The notes beneath the pieces were generated by a model, which saw only the letters and a list, made by a program, of their open reading frames with translations, searched no databases and had not been told where the DNA came from. Of a stretch of 64,000 nt of DNA, positions 1 to 7,755 are shown in pieces (the first letter of the stretch is position 1; each line of letters starts with the position of its first letter). A program made the position numbers and the translations under genes. Where the stretch lies: assembly GCA_024232355.1 (NCBI GenBank), contig JAAEPW010000798.1, positions 17,027 through 81,026 on the forward strand. The letters run 5' to 3'. The DNA comes from Chloroflexota bacterium (GTDB taxonomy: Bacteria > Chloroflexota > Anaerolineae > B4-G1).

Positions 1-246
1 GTAGAAATAGCCGTGTCTGATAAAGGCATAGGCATTGCCGCCAAAGATATGCCTCACCTCTTTGAACGATTCAGACAGTTCAACCGTGATAAAATGGAGC
101 AACAAGGGGCTGGTCTGGGATTAGCTCTCGCCCAAGAACTGATCTGGCTGCACAATGGTGAGATCGCCGCAGAGAGTACAGTTGGAGAGGGCAGCACCTT
201 TACCATCCGGTTACCAATAGCTCCTGAACCCGAATTTGAAGAGTGA
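1..246 (+). CDS. Sensor histidine kinase, C-terminal fragment (ATPase domain), cut by window edge
   Basis: The frame is open from base 1 and ends at TGA 244-246, so only the last 81 residues are seen. They are the end of a GHKL (HATPase_c) domain: DKGIGI (N/G1 box, with Lys where DTG or DNG is usual), the F-box LFERF, the G2 box GAGLGLALA, and the closing GEGSTFTIRLP strand. This is the ATP-binding core that phosphorylates the kinase's own histidine. Sensor and histidine-bearing domains lie upstream of the window. The ccm genes that follow are on the opposite strand, tail to tail, so this is not part of their operon. Confidence 0.9.
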   Translation, partial: VEIAVSDKGIGIAAKDMPHLFERFRQFNRDKMEQQGAGLGLALAQELIWLHNGEIAAESTVGEGSTFTIRLPIAPEPEFEE

Positions 247-271
247 CTCAATCCCCAGTACGCATAAAGAG

Positions 272-304
272 TAAAAAGGGGCCGTCGACAATCGGCGGCC
301 CCTC
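272..304 (-). terminator. Rho-independent terminator after ccmD
   Basis: AGGGGCCG (277-284) and CGGCCCCT (296-303) form a perfect 8-bp stem around an 11-base loop. Read on the minus strand the hairpin is followed by TTTTTA, the usual U-tract, so it ends the ccmB-ccmC-ccmD transcript. It may also slow transcription of the kinase on the plus strand, where the following bases (CTCTTGTG) are a weak U-tract. Confidence 0.8.
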
Positions 305-313
305 TTGTGCATA

Positions 314-463
314 CTATGCTTGCTCGTCCTCTCCCAACCGCGCTGCCAACGCCGCAATTTCTTGCTCCAACCGTCGCTGGCGAAACCAGATGGAAAAGAC
401 CAACACGAACGTCAACGCCCAGAACACACCATAAGCCGATAAAAGATAAGGTAGATTTTCCAT
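314..463 (-). CDS. ccmD: CcmD, small membrane protein of cytochrome c maturation
   Basis: A 49-residue protein, starting MENLPYLLSAYGVFWAL and ending at TAG 314-316. It has one hydrophobic helix (about residues 6-24), then a short basic stretch WFRQRRLEQEI and an acidic C-terminus. That is the CcmD layout: one membrane span followed by a charged cytoplasmic coil. The gene begins 13 bases after the ccmC stop and has AGAGGT upstream of the ATG. In known systems CcmD helps release the heme-loaded chaperone CcmE from the CcmABCD transporter. CcmD proteins are poorly conserved in sequence, so the call rests on size, topology and position after ccmC. Confidence 0.8.
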   Translation of the reverse strand: MENLPYLLSAYGVFWALTFVLVFSIWFRQRRLEQEIAALAARLGEDEQA

Positions 464-476
464 AGTGACCTCTTGA

Positions 477-1187
477 TTAATTAGTCTGTTGATTAATACG
501 AGTACGGATATGCAAAAGTGCGTCCGCAGCTCGCTCTAGTCGCACTCGCTGTCGCATCAGGGTGGCATAAAGCAGGGTGAAGGTGGCTATACAAAACAAC
601 AACGTGCGAATCATCGACGACGCGAGAGCCGCACCTTCTCCACCCGTCAAAACGTCAGGATGGATCGTGCGCCACCAGCGAATAGCAAACCATGAAAGGG
701 GCACGGTGACAAAAGCAATAATGCCATAGACAGCGGCAAAGCGCGCCTTCCGCTCCGGACTATCGATGGCCGTCCGAAGCATCACATAGGAAACGTAGAT
801 GAGCAATTGCACGGCAGAAATAGTCAGCCGTGGCTCCCACGTCCAATATGTGCCCCAAGTCGCCCGCCCCCATAGGGAGCCAGTGACAACGGTCATTGTA
901 ATAAAAGTAAGACCGATTTCTACCGAGGAAACTGCCACAATGTCCCACCGTCGCTCTCCCTGCACCAGATACCCGATCCCTGCCAGGAACGTAACAAAGA
1001 AAGCAAAGAATCCCACCCAAGCCGAAGGAACGTGAAAGTAAAAAATACGCTGTACGTCCCCCATCGTCGCCTCGCGTGGAGCATAGAGGAAAACCATACC
1101 CAACGCTATAAACATCGCTACACAAGTCAATCCCGCCATCACGATCCCCAATCGGTCCTGACCAGGTTTTTCTATATATTTTTGCAT
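477..1187 (-). CDS. ccmC: CcmC, heme-handling membrane protein
   Basis: A 236-residue protein with six predicted membrane segments. It carries the tryptophan-rich heme-binding signature of the CcmC/CcmF/CcsA family near residues 109-120, WGTYWTWEPRLT (usually WGTWWxWDxRLT; here Glu replaces Asp). Histidines flanking it, in FHVPSAW (near residue 50) and in the TIHPDV region, match the positions that ligate heme in the family. CcmC loads heme onto CcmE for attachment to c-type cytochromes. GGGGGCATAT precedes the ATG. The gene lies 14 bases downstream of ccmB and 13 upstream of ccmD. CcmE and CcmF are not in this window. Confidence 0.93.
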   Translation of the reverse strand: MQKYIEKPGQDRLGIVMAGLTCVAMFIALGMVFLYAPREATMGDVQRIFYFHVPSAWVGFFAFFVTFLAGIGYLVQGERRWDIVAVSSVEIGLTFITMTVVTGSLWGRATWGTYWTWEPRLTISAVQLLIYVSYVMLRTAIDSPERKARFAAVYGIIAFVTVPLSWFAIRWWRTIHPDVLTGGEGAALASSMIRTLLFCIATFTLLYATLMRQRVRLERAADALLHIRTRINQQTN

Positions 1188-1201
1188 ATATGCCCCCTAA
1201 T

Positions 1202-1876
1202 CTAATCCTCTACAATATAACCAAACGTGAGCATCGCAACAGCTACGATCACCAGATCATAGGCAACCAGCAATCGAACCCATCCTCCCACCTCTGCCAG
1301 CGTCCCACCCTCTACCAGTCCACCAATAGCTCGGACAGCGGCGAGGAGGATTGGGATGACCAGCGGCAAGAGGAGAATAGGCAGCATCACCTCCCGCGCC
1401 CGCGTGTTCACGGCCATAGCAGCCAGCAGGGTTCCAACAGCCGTATATCCGATTGTCCCCAGTGCCGTCACCATCAACACGTCCATACGTAAGAGTGATA
1501 CATCAAACAAAACAGAAAAGAGAGGCAGCAGGACAATCTCTACAACGGCGATAAAGATGAGATTTCCCAATGCCTTGCCAAAAAAAATGACACTCCGGTC
1601 TACCGGGGCCAACAGCAAGCCGTCTATGCACCCAGCCTGCTGTTCCCGCGCCAGCGACCGGCTCAACCCCAACGTCCCGGCAAAAGCCACCGTGGCCCAC
1701 AGGACCCCTGGTGCCGCCACTCGGGCCATCGATCCCCGCAAGTCAAGGGCAAAACTAAAGATCAGCATCGCCAACACGGAGAAAATCAACATCGCGCTGA
1801 CCATCTCCCGGGTGTGGAATTCGGCAGCAACGTCCTTGATGATGATGGCCCACACTTTACGCCAGAAACTACCCAA
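1202..1876 (-). CDS. ccmB: CcmB, ABC-type heme exporter permease subunit
   Basis: A 224-residue membrane protein with about six hydrophobic segments and the CcmB start pattern: an N-terminal amphipathic KDVAAEFHTRE stretch, then the LALDLRG-like FALDLRG and the GVLWATVAFAGTLGLSRS segment. The most likely start is TTG at 1874-1876, seven bases after AAGGA. CcmB is the membrane half of the CcmAB transporter that drives release of heme-bound CcmE. The ATPase gene ccmA, which normally precedes it, is absent; the 180-bp repeat at 1902-2081 and a methyltransferase sit there instead. Confidence 0.92.
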   Translation of the reverse strand: MGSFWRKVWAIIIKDVAAEFHTREMVSAMLIFSVLAMLIFSFALDLRGSMARVAAPGVLWATVAFAGTLGLSRSLAREQQAGCIDGLLLAPVDRSVIFFGKALGNLIFIAVVEIVLLPLFSVLFDVSLLRMDVLMVTALGTIGYTAVGTLLAAMAVNTRAREVMLPILLLPLVIPILLAAVRAIGGLVEGGTLAEVGGWVRLLVAYDLVIVAVAMLTFGYIVED

Positions 1877-1901
1877 ATCTTGATCCTTTCAAAACACAGC
1901 C

Positions 1902-2081
1902 TAAGGGAATTCCAGAGAAATAAATCTCCCAAACAGATTTTGTGATACAGTCAACGACACCTTGAAAAAGCAGATTATGATGGAATTCCTAGAGCTTTTC
2001 TGGTTATTTTGTAACTCGTGTGCGATTTATGAGATTCTCCGCCGCAAATTTTGGGAGGAATTAAATACTGGAAAAGCCTAG
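1902..2081 (+). repeat. Dispersed ~180-bp repeat, copy 1
   Basis: One of four copies (others at 24079, 35693 and 38800). It starts TAAGGGAATTCCAGAG and ends GGAAAAGCCTAG. The two ends are imperfect inverted repeats: both, read inward, contain TTCCAG, then about 11-13 bases later CTCCCAAA followed by ATTTG or ATTTTG. A frame open across almost the whole element (1908-2081) encodes 57 residues, NSREINLPNRF...ending LNTGKA; the first ATG in it is at 1977. The 3' end overlaps the stop codon of the minus-strand methyltransferase gene. No target duplication is obvious. Confidence 0.85.
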
Positions 2082-2932
2082 CGCGCCATCTCGATCACCC
2101 CATCCTCCGCGACAGGATAGGTACAAGTACAGTCCGTACAAGCAAATGCTCGCGCCCCGTCTTGTATAGCCGGGTCCAATCGCCCCCCACAAACGGGGCA
2201 ACGCAAAATCTCGGGCAGGGGCCGAATGGAACCCCCTTGAGGCTCTCCAGTCTTGATCGCCCAGGCCAAATCATAATCCTGCTGCCAGGGCCGCACTTTG
2301 ACGTCCTCAAGAGGGGACTCGTTCAACTGGCGCTCAAACTCTTTGCGGGGAAAGGCCCGCCCTGGCAAGAGTTTCGCCTCCCGACCGATGCGGTTGGTCA
2401 CCAACAAAACACCACCAGGTCGCAAAACGCGCACCAATTCCACCAAGATCGCCCGCGGATCGGGCGTGAATTCCAAAGCCTCCAGACATGTTACCGCATC
2501 AAAGGTGCCATCGTCAAAGGGCAGCTTGCGAGCATCCTGCCAGATATAGGTCAACCGGTCCGCAAATTGCGCCGTCCTCTGAACAGCTTGGTGCAGCATC
2601 CGGCGCGAAAGGTCAAGCCCAATGACCCGTCCTTCGAAAGCAGGCTGGCGCAGCAACGCTCGTGGCAACCGTCCGGTCCCTGTGGCTACATCGAGCACCA
2701 AGGGTGCAGGGATCAAATCTAGCGCCCGGGCCAAGGGCAACCCTAAAAACCACTGCTCATCGCCAGAGTCGAACTGTTTGATGCGCTCATAGACGCGAGC
2801 CGACCAATCGTAGAGTAGGACAACAATGCGCGGCCCCAGATAAGTACCCTCAGCAACGATCAACTGCCAATAGAGCAACAGACCTAACAATACGAGGCCA
2901 ACAAACCCAAGGCCCAACGAGATCCAATTCAT
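2078..2932 (-). CDS. SAM-dependent methyltransferase with membrane anchor and C-terminal zinc ribbon
   Basis: Starting at the ATG directly behind the upstream stop (TAGCGATG), the product is 284 residues. An N-terminal hydrophobic segment (about 3-28) suggests anchoring in the membrane. A class I methyltransferase follows: the SAM-binding motif VLDVATGTGRL, the acidic IGLDLS after strand 2, DARKLPF, FDAVTCLEALEF, and LRPGGVLLVTNR. The C-terminus is a Trm112-like zinc ribbon with CPVCGG and ACTDCTC. The substrate cannot be read from the sequence; relatives act on quinones, lipids and other small molecules. A longer in-frame start at 2977 would overlap the preceding gene. Confidence 0.85.
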   Translation of the reverse strand: MNWISLGLGFVGLVLLGLLLYWQLIVAEGTYLGPRIVVLLYDWSARVYERIKQFDSGDEQWFLGLPLARALDLIPAPLVLDVATGTGRLPRALLRQPAFEGRVIGLDLSRRMLHQAVQRTAQFADRLTYIWQDARKLPFDDGTFDAVTCLEALEFTPDPRAILVELVRVLRPGGVLLVTNRIGREAKLLPGRAFPRKEFERQLNESPLEDVKVRPWQQDYDLAWAIKTGEPQGGSIRPLPEILRCPVCGGRLDPAIQDGARAFACTDCTCTYPVAEDGVIEMAR

Positions 2933-2934
2933 CG

Positions 2935-3813
2935 CTACAAAACCCAGGCAGCAATTCCCATCGCTGCCAACATCCAAGGGAGAGCGTAGCGCACGTACCA
3001 GGAAACAGATTGGCCGCGCTGCAACCAGGGAAGCAAGATCAATTGCGGAGCAAGTAACAACAACAGCAAGCCTGCTGCCAGAGGACTATGCAGCACAACA
3101 AGAATCACCGCCGCCACAGCTTGGGCAGCAATCCCTAACCAGTGTCCTGCAGAGGCCCACGCCAGCGTAAAAGCCAGCGCCAATCCAGCAGAAGAGAACG
3201 TGAGCGCCTCGGCAAAGGCAATGTGCCCGGCCAGCCAGGGAAGCGCTATAACGATAATGGCATCCCACCCTGATCCGAGCATGCCGCGCCCACCTTCCCA
3301 AGCGATCCCCAATTGAATCACAGCCAGGACAGCCACGTTCAATAAAAGCAGATTCGTCCCTAACAACGTTCCCAGCACCACCACACCTACTAACGCAACC
3401 CCGATGGCAGAGAGCGAAAGCCCACAAGTGGGCCAAAAGACATCGCGCCACCAAGCACGAAACTGTCCTAACCAGCGAGCGGCATAGTCTCCAAATGAAC
3501 CGGGGAGCGTGTAAGGAAGTCTCTGCACCGGTTCGCCAGAGCGCCAGTCGCGCCAGTGCCGCAATGGCGTGGCCCAATCAGTGCTCCCCATTGCGGTCCA
3601 CAACACGCCCCACCCCACGTCCACCAACAGGATTAGCAGGGCCAGATGCAGCCAGTCTGCACGCTGCCAGTCGAAATCGCCAGAAGCAACAGCACCACAC
3701 AAAGCCGCCCACGCTGGCACCAGCCAATTCATCCAACTGGTGAAACGACCCTGCAAGCGAAGCAGATCATCAGAAGCCGAGTATGAGGTGGTAGGATAGA
3801 TCTTTTCTTCCAT
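2935..3813 (-). CDS. Multi-pass membrane protein of unknown function
   Basis: A 292-residue protein beginning MEEKIYPTTSYSASDD, a short cytoplasmic head, followed by about seven or eight hydrophobic segments, several of them rich in Ala, Leu and Trp. I recognise no catalytic motif. A loop with RHWRDWRSGEPVQRLPYTL separates the first membrane pair from the rest. The stop TAG is two bases before the ATG of the methyltransferase gene, so the two are very likely cotranscribed and may act together at the membrane. Confidence 0.75.
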   Translation of the reverse strand: MEEKIYPTTSYSASDDLLRLQGRFTSWMNWLVPAWAALCGAVASGDFDWQRADWLHLALLILLVDVGWGVLWTAMGSTDWATPLRHWRDWRSGEPVQRLPYTLPGSFGDYAARWLGQFRAWWRDVFWPTCGLSLSAIGVALVGVVVLGTLLGTNLLLLNVAVLAVIQLGIAWEGGRGMLGSGWDAIIVIALPWLAGHIAFAEALTFSSAGLALAFTLAWASAGHWLGIAAQAVAAVILVVLHSPLAAGLLLLLLAPQLILLPWLQRGQSVSWYVRYALPWMLAAMGIAAWVL

Positions 3814-3942
3814 AGAGGTCGTTCAAAAATAGCTTTTGTGTTTTGATACGTGTTTTCCAAGTGAAATTATATCAACAGTACAACGTTGTTTCTGAATAAC
3901 GCCATAGACCGGTAGATTATACCACAGATCGCGCGGATTGTC

Positions 3943-5067
3943 TCAGTCCAACGTGCTTTGTTCGATAGCGCGCAAGACCGATTGCGCGCAAGTCTTCCAA
4001 GAGAAACGATGCACGTTGACAAAGCCGCGCTCAATCAAGTTCTCCCGCAGAGCGGGATCAGCAGCGACGCGCCGCATAGCTGTGGCAATGGCAGTGACAT
4101 CGTGCGGATCTACCAATAGTGCCGCATCCCCGGCTACCTCGGGCAAGCTCGACGTGGTACTGGCAATGACGGGGCAGCCACAGGATTGGGCCTCAATCAC
4201 CGGCATGCCGAACCCTTCATAGAGAGAAGGGAATACAAAAGCCAATGCCCCACTCATCAGAGTCACCTTGTCCTCATCGAGAATGTAGCCAGGAAAGCAC
4301 ACGCGTCCCTCCAGACCCATACGGCGCACCTGCGCAAAAAGATCATCGTAGAGCCATCCGCGTCTGCCAGCCAGAACCAGAGTGGTTTCAGGTTTCAGAG
4401 TGGCAAAGGCATCAACGATGCGCGAGAGATTTTTGCGCGGCTGGAGCGTGCCCACGTAGAGAAAATAGTCGCCAGCGATGCCATAGCGCGCTTTGACCGC
4501 CTCAATCTCGGCGGGATCGCGCACCGGCACAAGCGTCTCGTCACGGCCGGGGTAGGCGACGGTGATTTTGTCCGGCGGTGTGGCGTAACGAGTCACTAGA
4601 TCGGATTTGGTGGCCTCGGAATCGGCCAGGATGTGCGCGGCGACACGAGCGTTCCAACGCGTGGAAAGGTCCAAATAAAAACGATCTAGTTGGGGATGAG
4701 CCTCCGGGAAATAAAGATAACCCAGATCGTGAACGGTAACCAGGCTGGTATGCGGATGGACGAGAGGTAGAACGTGGGCCGGGACAAAGAGCACATCGGG
4801 CGGACGGCGGACCATTTCCCAGGAAAGGCGCGTATGAGTCCACAAACGGGGAAAAGGGATGACGGCCACATCCATACGTTCAAACTCAATGCCAGAGAAC
4901 AAATCTTCTGGGGGCAAGCTGCGAAAGTAGAGTCGAAAGTGGTAACGGGTAAAAGATATTTGCCAACTTGCAGGCTCCAGCAGTGCCTGAATTAGCTGTC
5001 GAGAGTAGACTTCAGTGCCAGTCGGATGGGCAGTGACAGCGCGACTGGCATCAATACCAACCAACAT
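3943..5067 (-). CDS. Glycosyltransferase family 4 (GT-B fold)
   Basis: A 374-residue protein beginning MLVGIDASRAVTAHPTGTEVY, the usual N-terminal acceptor-side signature of GT4 enzymes. The C-terminal half has LYVGTLQPRKNLSRIVDAF (start of the donor domain) and the donor-binding E-x7-E motif in PSLYEGFGMPVIEAQSCG, followed by PVIASTTSSLPEVAGDAA. Such enzymes transfer a sugar from a nucleotide-sugar to a lipid or glycan acceptor at the inner face of the membrane. Donor and acceptor are not predictable. The gene stands alone between a histidine kinase and a 130-base gap, on the same strand as both neighbouring genes. Confidence 0.92.
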   Translation of the reverse strand: MLVGIDASRAVTAHPTGTEVYSRQLIQALLEPASWQISFTRYHFRLYFRSLPPEDLFSGIEFERMDVAVIPFPRLWTHTRLSWEMVRRPPDVLFVPAHVLPLVHPHTSLVTVHDLGYLYFPEAHPQLDRFYLDLSTRWNARVAAHILADSEATKSDLVTRYATPPDKITVAYPGRDETLVPVRDPAEIEAVKARYGIAGDYFLYVGTLQPRKNLSRIVDAFATLKPETTLVLAGRRGWLYDDLFAQVRRMGLEGRVCFPGYILDEDKVTLMSGALAFVFPSLYEGFGMPVIEAQSCGCPVIASTTSSLPEVAGDAALLVDPHDVTAIATAMRRVAADPALRENLIERGFVNVHRFSWKTCAQSVLRAIEQSTLD

Positions 5068-5139
5068 CTACCATCTTTTTCCCCATCGTCTCGAGCAAAA
5101 AACCGCGGTCGTTACCCTTTTCTTCTGGGCCGAGAGTTT

Positions 5140-6342
5140 TTACTCACGCGGCACCGGCAACGTGAACAGGAACGTCGCGCCGTGACCCACCTCACTGCTG
5201 ACAGAAATCTCTCCCCCGTGAGCCTCGATAATCTGCTGCGTGATGGCAAGTCCTAATCCAGTCCCCACTGCTCGCTTCTCCGAACCGGGCACACGGTAGA
5301 ACCGTTCAAATATACTAGGCAACGCGTCTACCGGGATACCCGGACCAGTGTCAACCACGCTTACGGTCACCTGGTCCACATCGTACCTCGCCGAGACCGT
5401 GACCTGATCGCCCGAGTTGCAGTATTTGACCGCGTTACTCATCAAGTTGAGCAATGATTGGTGGAGGCGCTGTGCGTCTCCGAGAATAGATGGCGGATCA
5501 GCAGGGACATCAACCACCAATGCAATTTGTTTGGTATCCGCCTGTGGCTTGAGCACATTGACGGCCATGCGGATCACCGTACTCAAATCAACCGGATCCT
5601 GGGCCAGGGATGCGCGGCCCGATCGCAGCCGTGCCAAATCGAGAAAGTTGTTTGTCATCTCACTGATGCGTTCAGCTTCGTGTTGGATAATAGATGCAAA
5701 CTGAAGACACTGATCCTGGTTCACCGCTGGACGCTGCATCAAATCGGCATAGGCGACGACAGAATTCAGCGGTGTACGCATCTCGTGCACGATCTCGGCA
5801 ATCAGATCAGATTGCTGAAACAACAGTGCGTTCTGCACCGCTACTGCAGCCTGATTACCAAGCACGGTCAGCAACTCGACGTCCTCTTCGGTAAATTCGG
5901 CGTCGCCCGACTTGTTGATCGCTTGTATCACGCCAATCACATTGCCCCTGGTAATCAGTGGAGCAGCAAGAATGGATCTGGTAGTAAAAGTAGACTGCTT
6001 ATCTGTTCTACTGTCCCACCGAGAGTCACTGCGAGCGTCTGGAACGATGAGGGCTTCACCGTTTTGCACAACCCATCCAGCAATACTATCCATCGGGACA
6101 ACAATTGAATGTACGCCCGGAAAATTGGTCGCCGCCTCGAAATACAATTGACCGCTCTTGCGATCCAGCAACAAAATGGAGCAGGCTTCTGTGTTGGTAA
6201 GTTCCTGCGCCGCATTGGTGATGAGTTCCAACAAAAGTGGTTTGCTAAGTGTGGAATTCAGCGAAAGACTGATCTCTATCAATCGCTCCAGTCGAGCGAT
6301 ACGTTCCCCGTTCTGTTTGTGTGGATGTTGATCTACCATCAT
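5140..6342 (-). CDS. GAF-domain sensor histidine kinase
   Basis: I place the start at 6342: this ATG is two bases behind the sirtuin stop and has GGGAG six bases upstream. The 400-residue product is soluble. A GAF domain spans about 20-170 (LLLDRKSGQLYFEAATN, AGWVVQNGEALIVPDARSD, IQAINKSGD). HisKA follows with the phosphorylated His in IVHEMRTPLNSVVAYADL. HATPase_c has N box LMSNAVKYCNSGD, VDTGPGIP, FERFYRV and GTGLGLAIT. It senses an intracellular ligand or redox state through GAF. No response regulator lies next to it. The genes 5140-8901 run in one direction with gaps of at most 23 bases, apart from the decayed nfi, so may form one transcript. Confidence 0.93.
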   Translation of the reverse strand: MMVDQHPHKQNGERIARLERLIEISLSLNSTLSKPLLLELITNAAQELTNTEACSILLLDRKSGQLYFEAATNFPGVHSIVVPMDSIAGWVVQNGEALIVPDARSDSRWDSRTDKQSTFTTRSILAAPLITRGNVIGVIQAINKSGDAEFTEEDVELLTVLGNQAAVAVQNALLFQQSDLIAEIVHEMRTPLNSVVAYADLMQRPAVNQDQCLQFASIIQHEAERISEMTNNFLDLARLRSGRASLAQDPVDLSTVIRMAVNVLKPQADTKQIALVVDVPADPPSILGDAQRLHQSLLNLMSNAVKYCNSGDQVTVSARYDVDQVTVSVVDTGPGIPVDALPSIFERFYRVPGSEKRAVGTGLGLAITQQIIEAHGGEISVSSEVGHGATFLFTLPVPRE

Positions 6343-6343
6343 T

Positions 6344-7117
6344 CTATTCTCCCGCACAAGCCTGAGCAATACGAGGCAGCACCTCGACAACATCACCGTG
6401 AATGACTACCTCAGCGATCTCGTCAACATAAGTGGGTGTCAAATTCACCACGATCAAGCGACCGGCCTGCTCATATACCGTGACGGGCAATTGTGCAGCC
6501 GGCATAACTTCCAGCGACGAGCCAGCGACGAGCATCAGATCGGCTTGACGGATGTGCGCCATCGCCGCATTAACCACCTGGATCGGCAATTGTTCTCCAA
6601 AAAGCACCACGTTGGGTTTCATCACACCGTTGCACGCAGCACAGCGAGGCACCTCGTCTGAGGCAACGATCTGGTTCAACAGTTCCTCAGCAGGTACAAT
6701 TTGATAGCAACTGATACAAGTAGCGTCCCGCACGTGTCCGTGCAATTCCAACACCTCACGCGATCCAGCTTGCTGATGCAGATCGTCAATATTCTGCGTG
6801 ATGATCGCCTTTAACCACCCACCAGCCTCCAGTTCCGCCAACGCCCAGTGACCGGGGTTAGGATCGGCTACCAGCAATGTTTCCACCATCGGGCGTATCC
6901 AGGCATAAAACTGCTCGGGGTGACGTCGAAAGGCGTACACAGAGGCCACTTCCATCGGATTCGCATGTTCCCACATTCCACTACCTGGCGACCGAAAGTC
7001 TGGAATGCCAGACATGGTGCTGCTCCCCGCACCAGTCAATGCCACAGCGTGGCGGGCCTCTCGCAAGAGTTCTGCCGCGCGCGCAATTTTGTCTATATAT
7101 TCTTCAGTGCGTTTCAT
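6344..7117 (-). CDS. Sirtuin, NAD-dependent protein deacylase
   Basis: A 257-residue protein of the Sir2 family. The NAD-binding motif appears as GAGSSTMSGIPDFRS (usual GAGIS, so Ile is replaced by Ser). TQNIDDLHQQAGS, the catalytic histidine in LELHGHV, a zinc site made of CISC and CAAC, PNVVLFGEQLP and the GSSLEVMPA loop all follow in the normal order. The enzyme removes acyl groups from lysines using NAD, giving nicotinamide and O-acyl-ADP-ribose. It is class III/U-like and full length. It sits downstream of the decayed endonuclease V gene and immediately upstream of the GAF kinase. Confidence 0.93.
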   Translation of the reverse strand: MKRTEEYIDKIARAAELLREARHAVALTGAGSSTMSGIPDFRSPGSGMWEHANPMEVASVYAFRRHPEQFYAWIRPMVETLLVADPNPGHWALAELEAGGWLKAIITQNIDDLHQQAGSREVLELHGHVRDATCISCYQIVPAEELLNQIVASDEVPRCAACNGVMKPNVVLFGEQLPIQVVNAAMAHIRQADLMLVAGSSLEVMPAAQLPVTVYEQAGRLIVVNLTPTYVDEIAEVVIHGDVVEVLPRIAQACAGE

Positions 7118-7140
7118 ATAAATCCCAATTGGTCAAGCGA

Positions 7141-7752
7141 TCAATGGCAGAGACTCTCGCCACCGGCCACCAGGTGTACCCAGCGTGCTGGTTCTGGTAG
7201 ACGATACCAAGTTGTGCAATCCAGCACCAACGAAATCGTCGTCTCTAAATCTATTCGATGCCCTACGGAGACAAAAATCGGACGGACGCTGTCACGCGTC
7301 CGCACAACTGGACCAATTACTTGATCCCCGTTAACCAACGTCAACCAACTGCCTTTCTTCTCATCAGGCTCTGTGTACGTCCCACACAACCGTGACTTTG
7401 CACAATATATGGAGGGGACGTTGAACATTAGCACATCTGGCTAGCCGTCCAACTGCGCCAGCGCTGCCAACACAACCAGGCCTTTACGAAAAGCCAACAA
7501 TCCCGGCACATAGGGAAACGAAATAGGCATCTCTGCCGTGGCCGCCTGCAAGGGAACAAGTTCGGGGTAGGAATACAGCACCACACCCGCCCGTGCTCAA
7601 TTCTCTTTGATGCTGACGTCTATTCCAGCGATCTCCTCTAATGAACGGTAACGTGGTTCTATGAGCACACGTTCACAAAGTTGACGCTGGATTTCTCTGG
7701 CCTCTGCCGGCGCAACATCTCAAGGATGGAGGAAAACCGGCCGCACAACCAT
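7141..7752 (-). pseudogene. nfi: Decayed endonuclease V gene
   Basis: A single reading frame from ATG 7752 to TGA 7141 matches endonuclease V along its length but is interrupted by three stops: TGA about 10 codons in, TGA after VSIKEN, and TAG after AQLDG. Recognisable pieces are PAEAREIQRQL, IAGIDVS (keeping the first metal-binding Asp), YSYPELVPL, FPYVPGLLAFR, AKSRLCGTY, VVRTRDSVRPIFVS, GHRIDLET and YRLPEPARW. The second catalytic acid is lost (FRE has become FRK) and the segment carrying the VDGxG aspartate is deleted. No frameshift has occurred. The intact enzyme nicks DNA next to deaminated bases. The start is three bases after the stop of the upstream REC-ATPase gene, so it was once part of that operon. 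Confidence 0.85.
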
Positions 7753-7755
7753 CGC

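Noticed and set aside
7141..7752. TGA recoding (as in genomes that read TGA as Trp or Gly) to explain the nfi stops
   Set aside because: TGA ends many intact genes in this window, one of the three stops is TAG, and active-site residues are missing.
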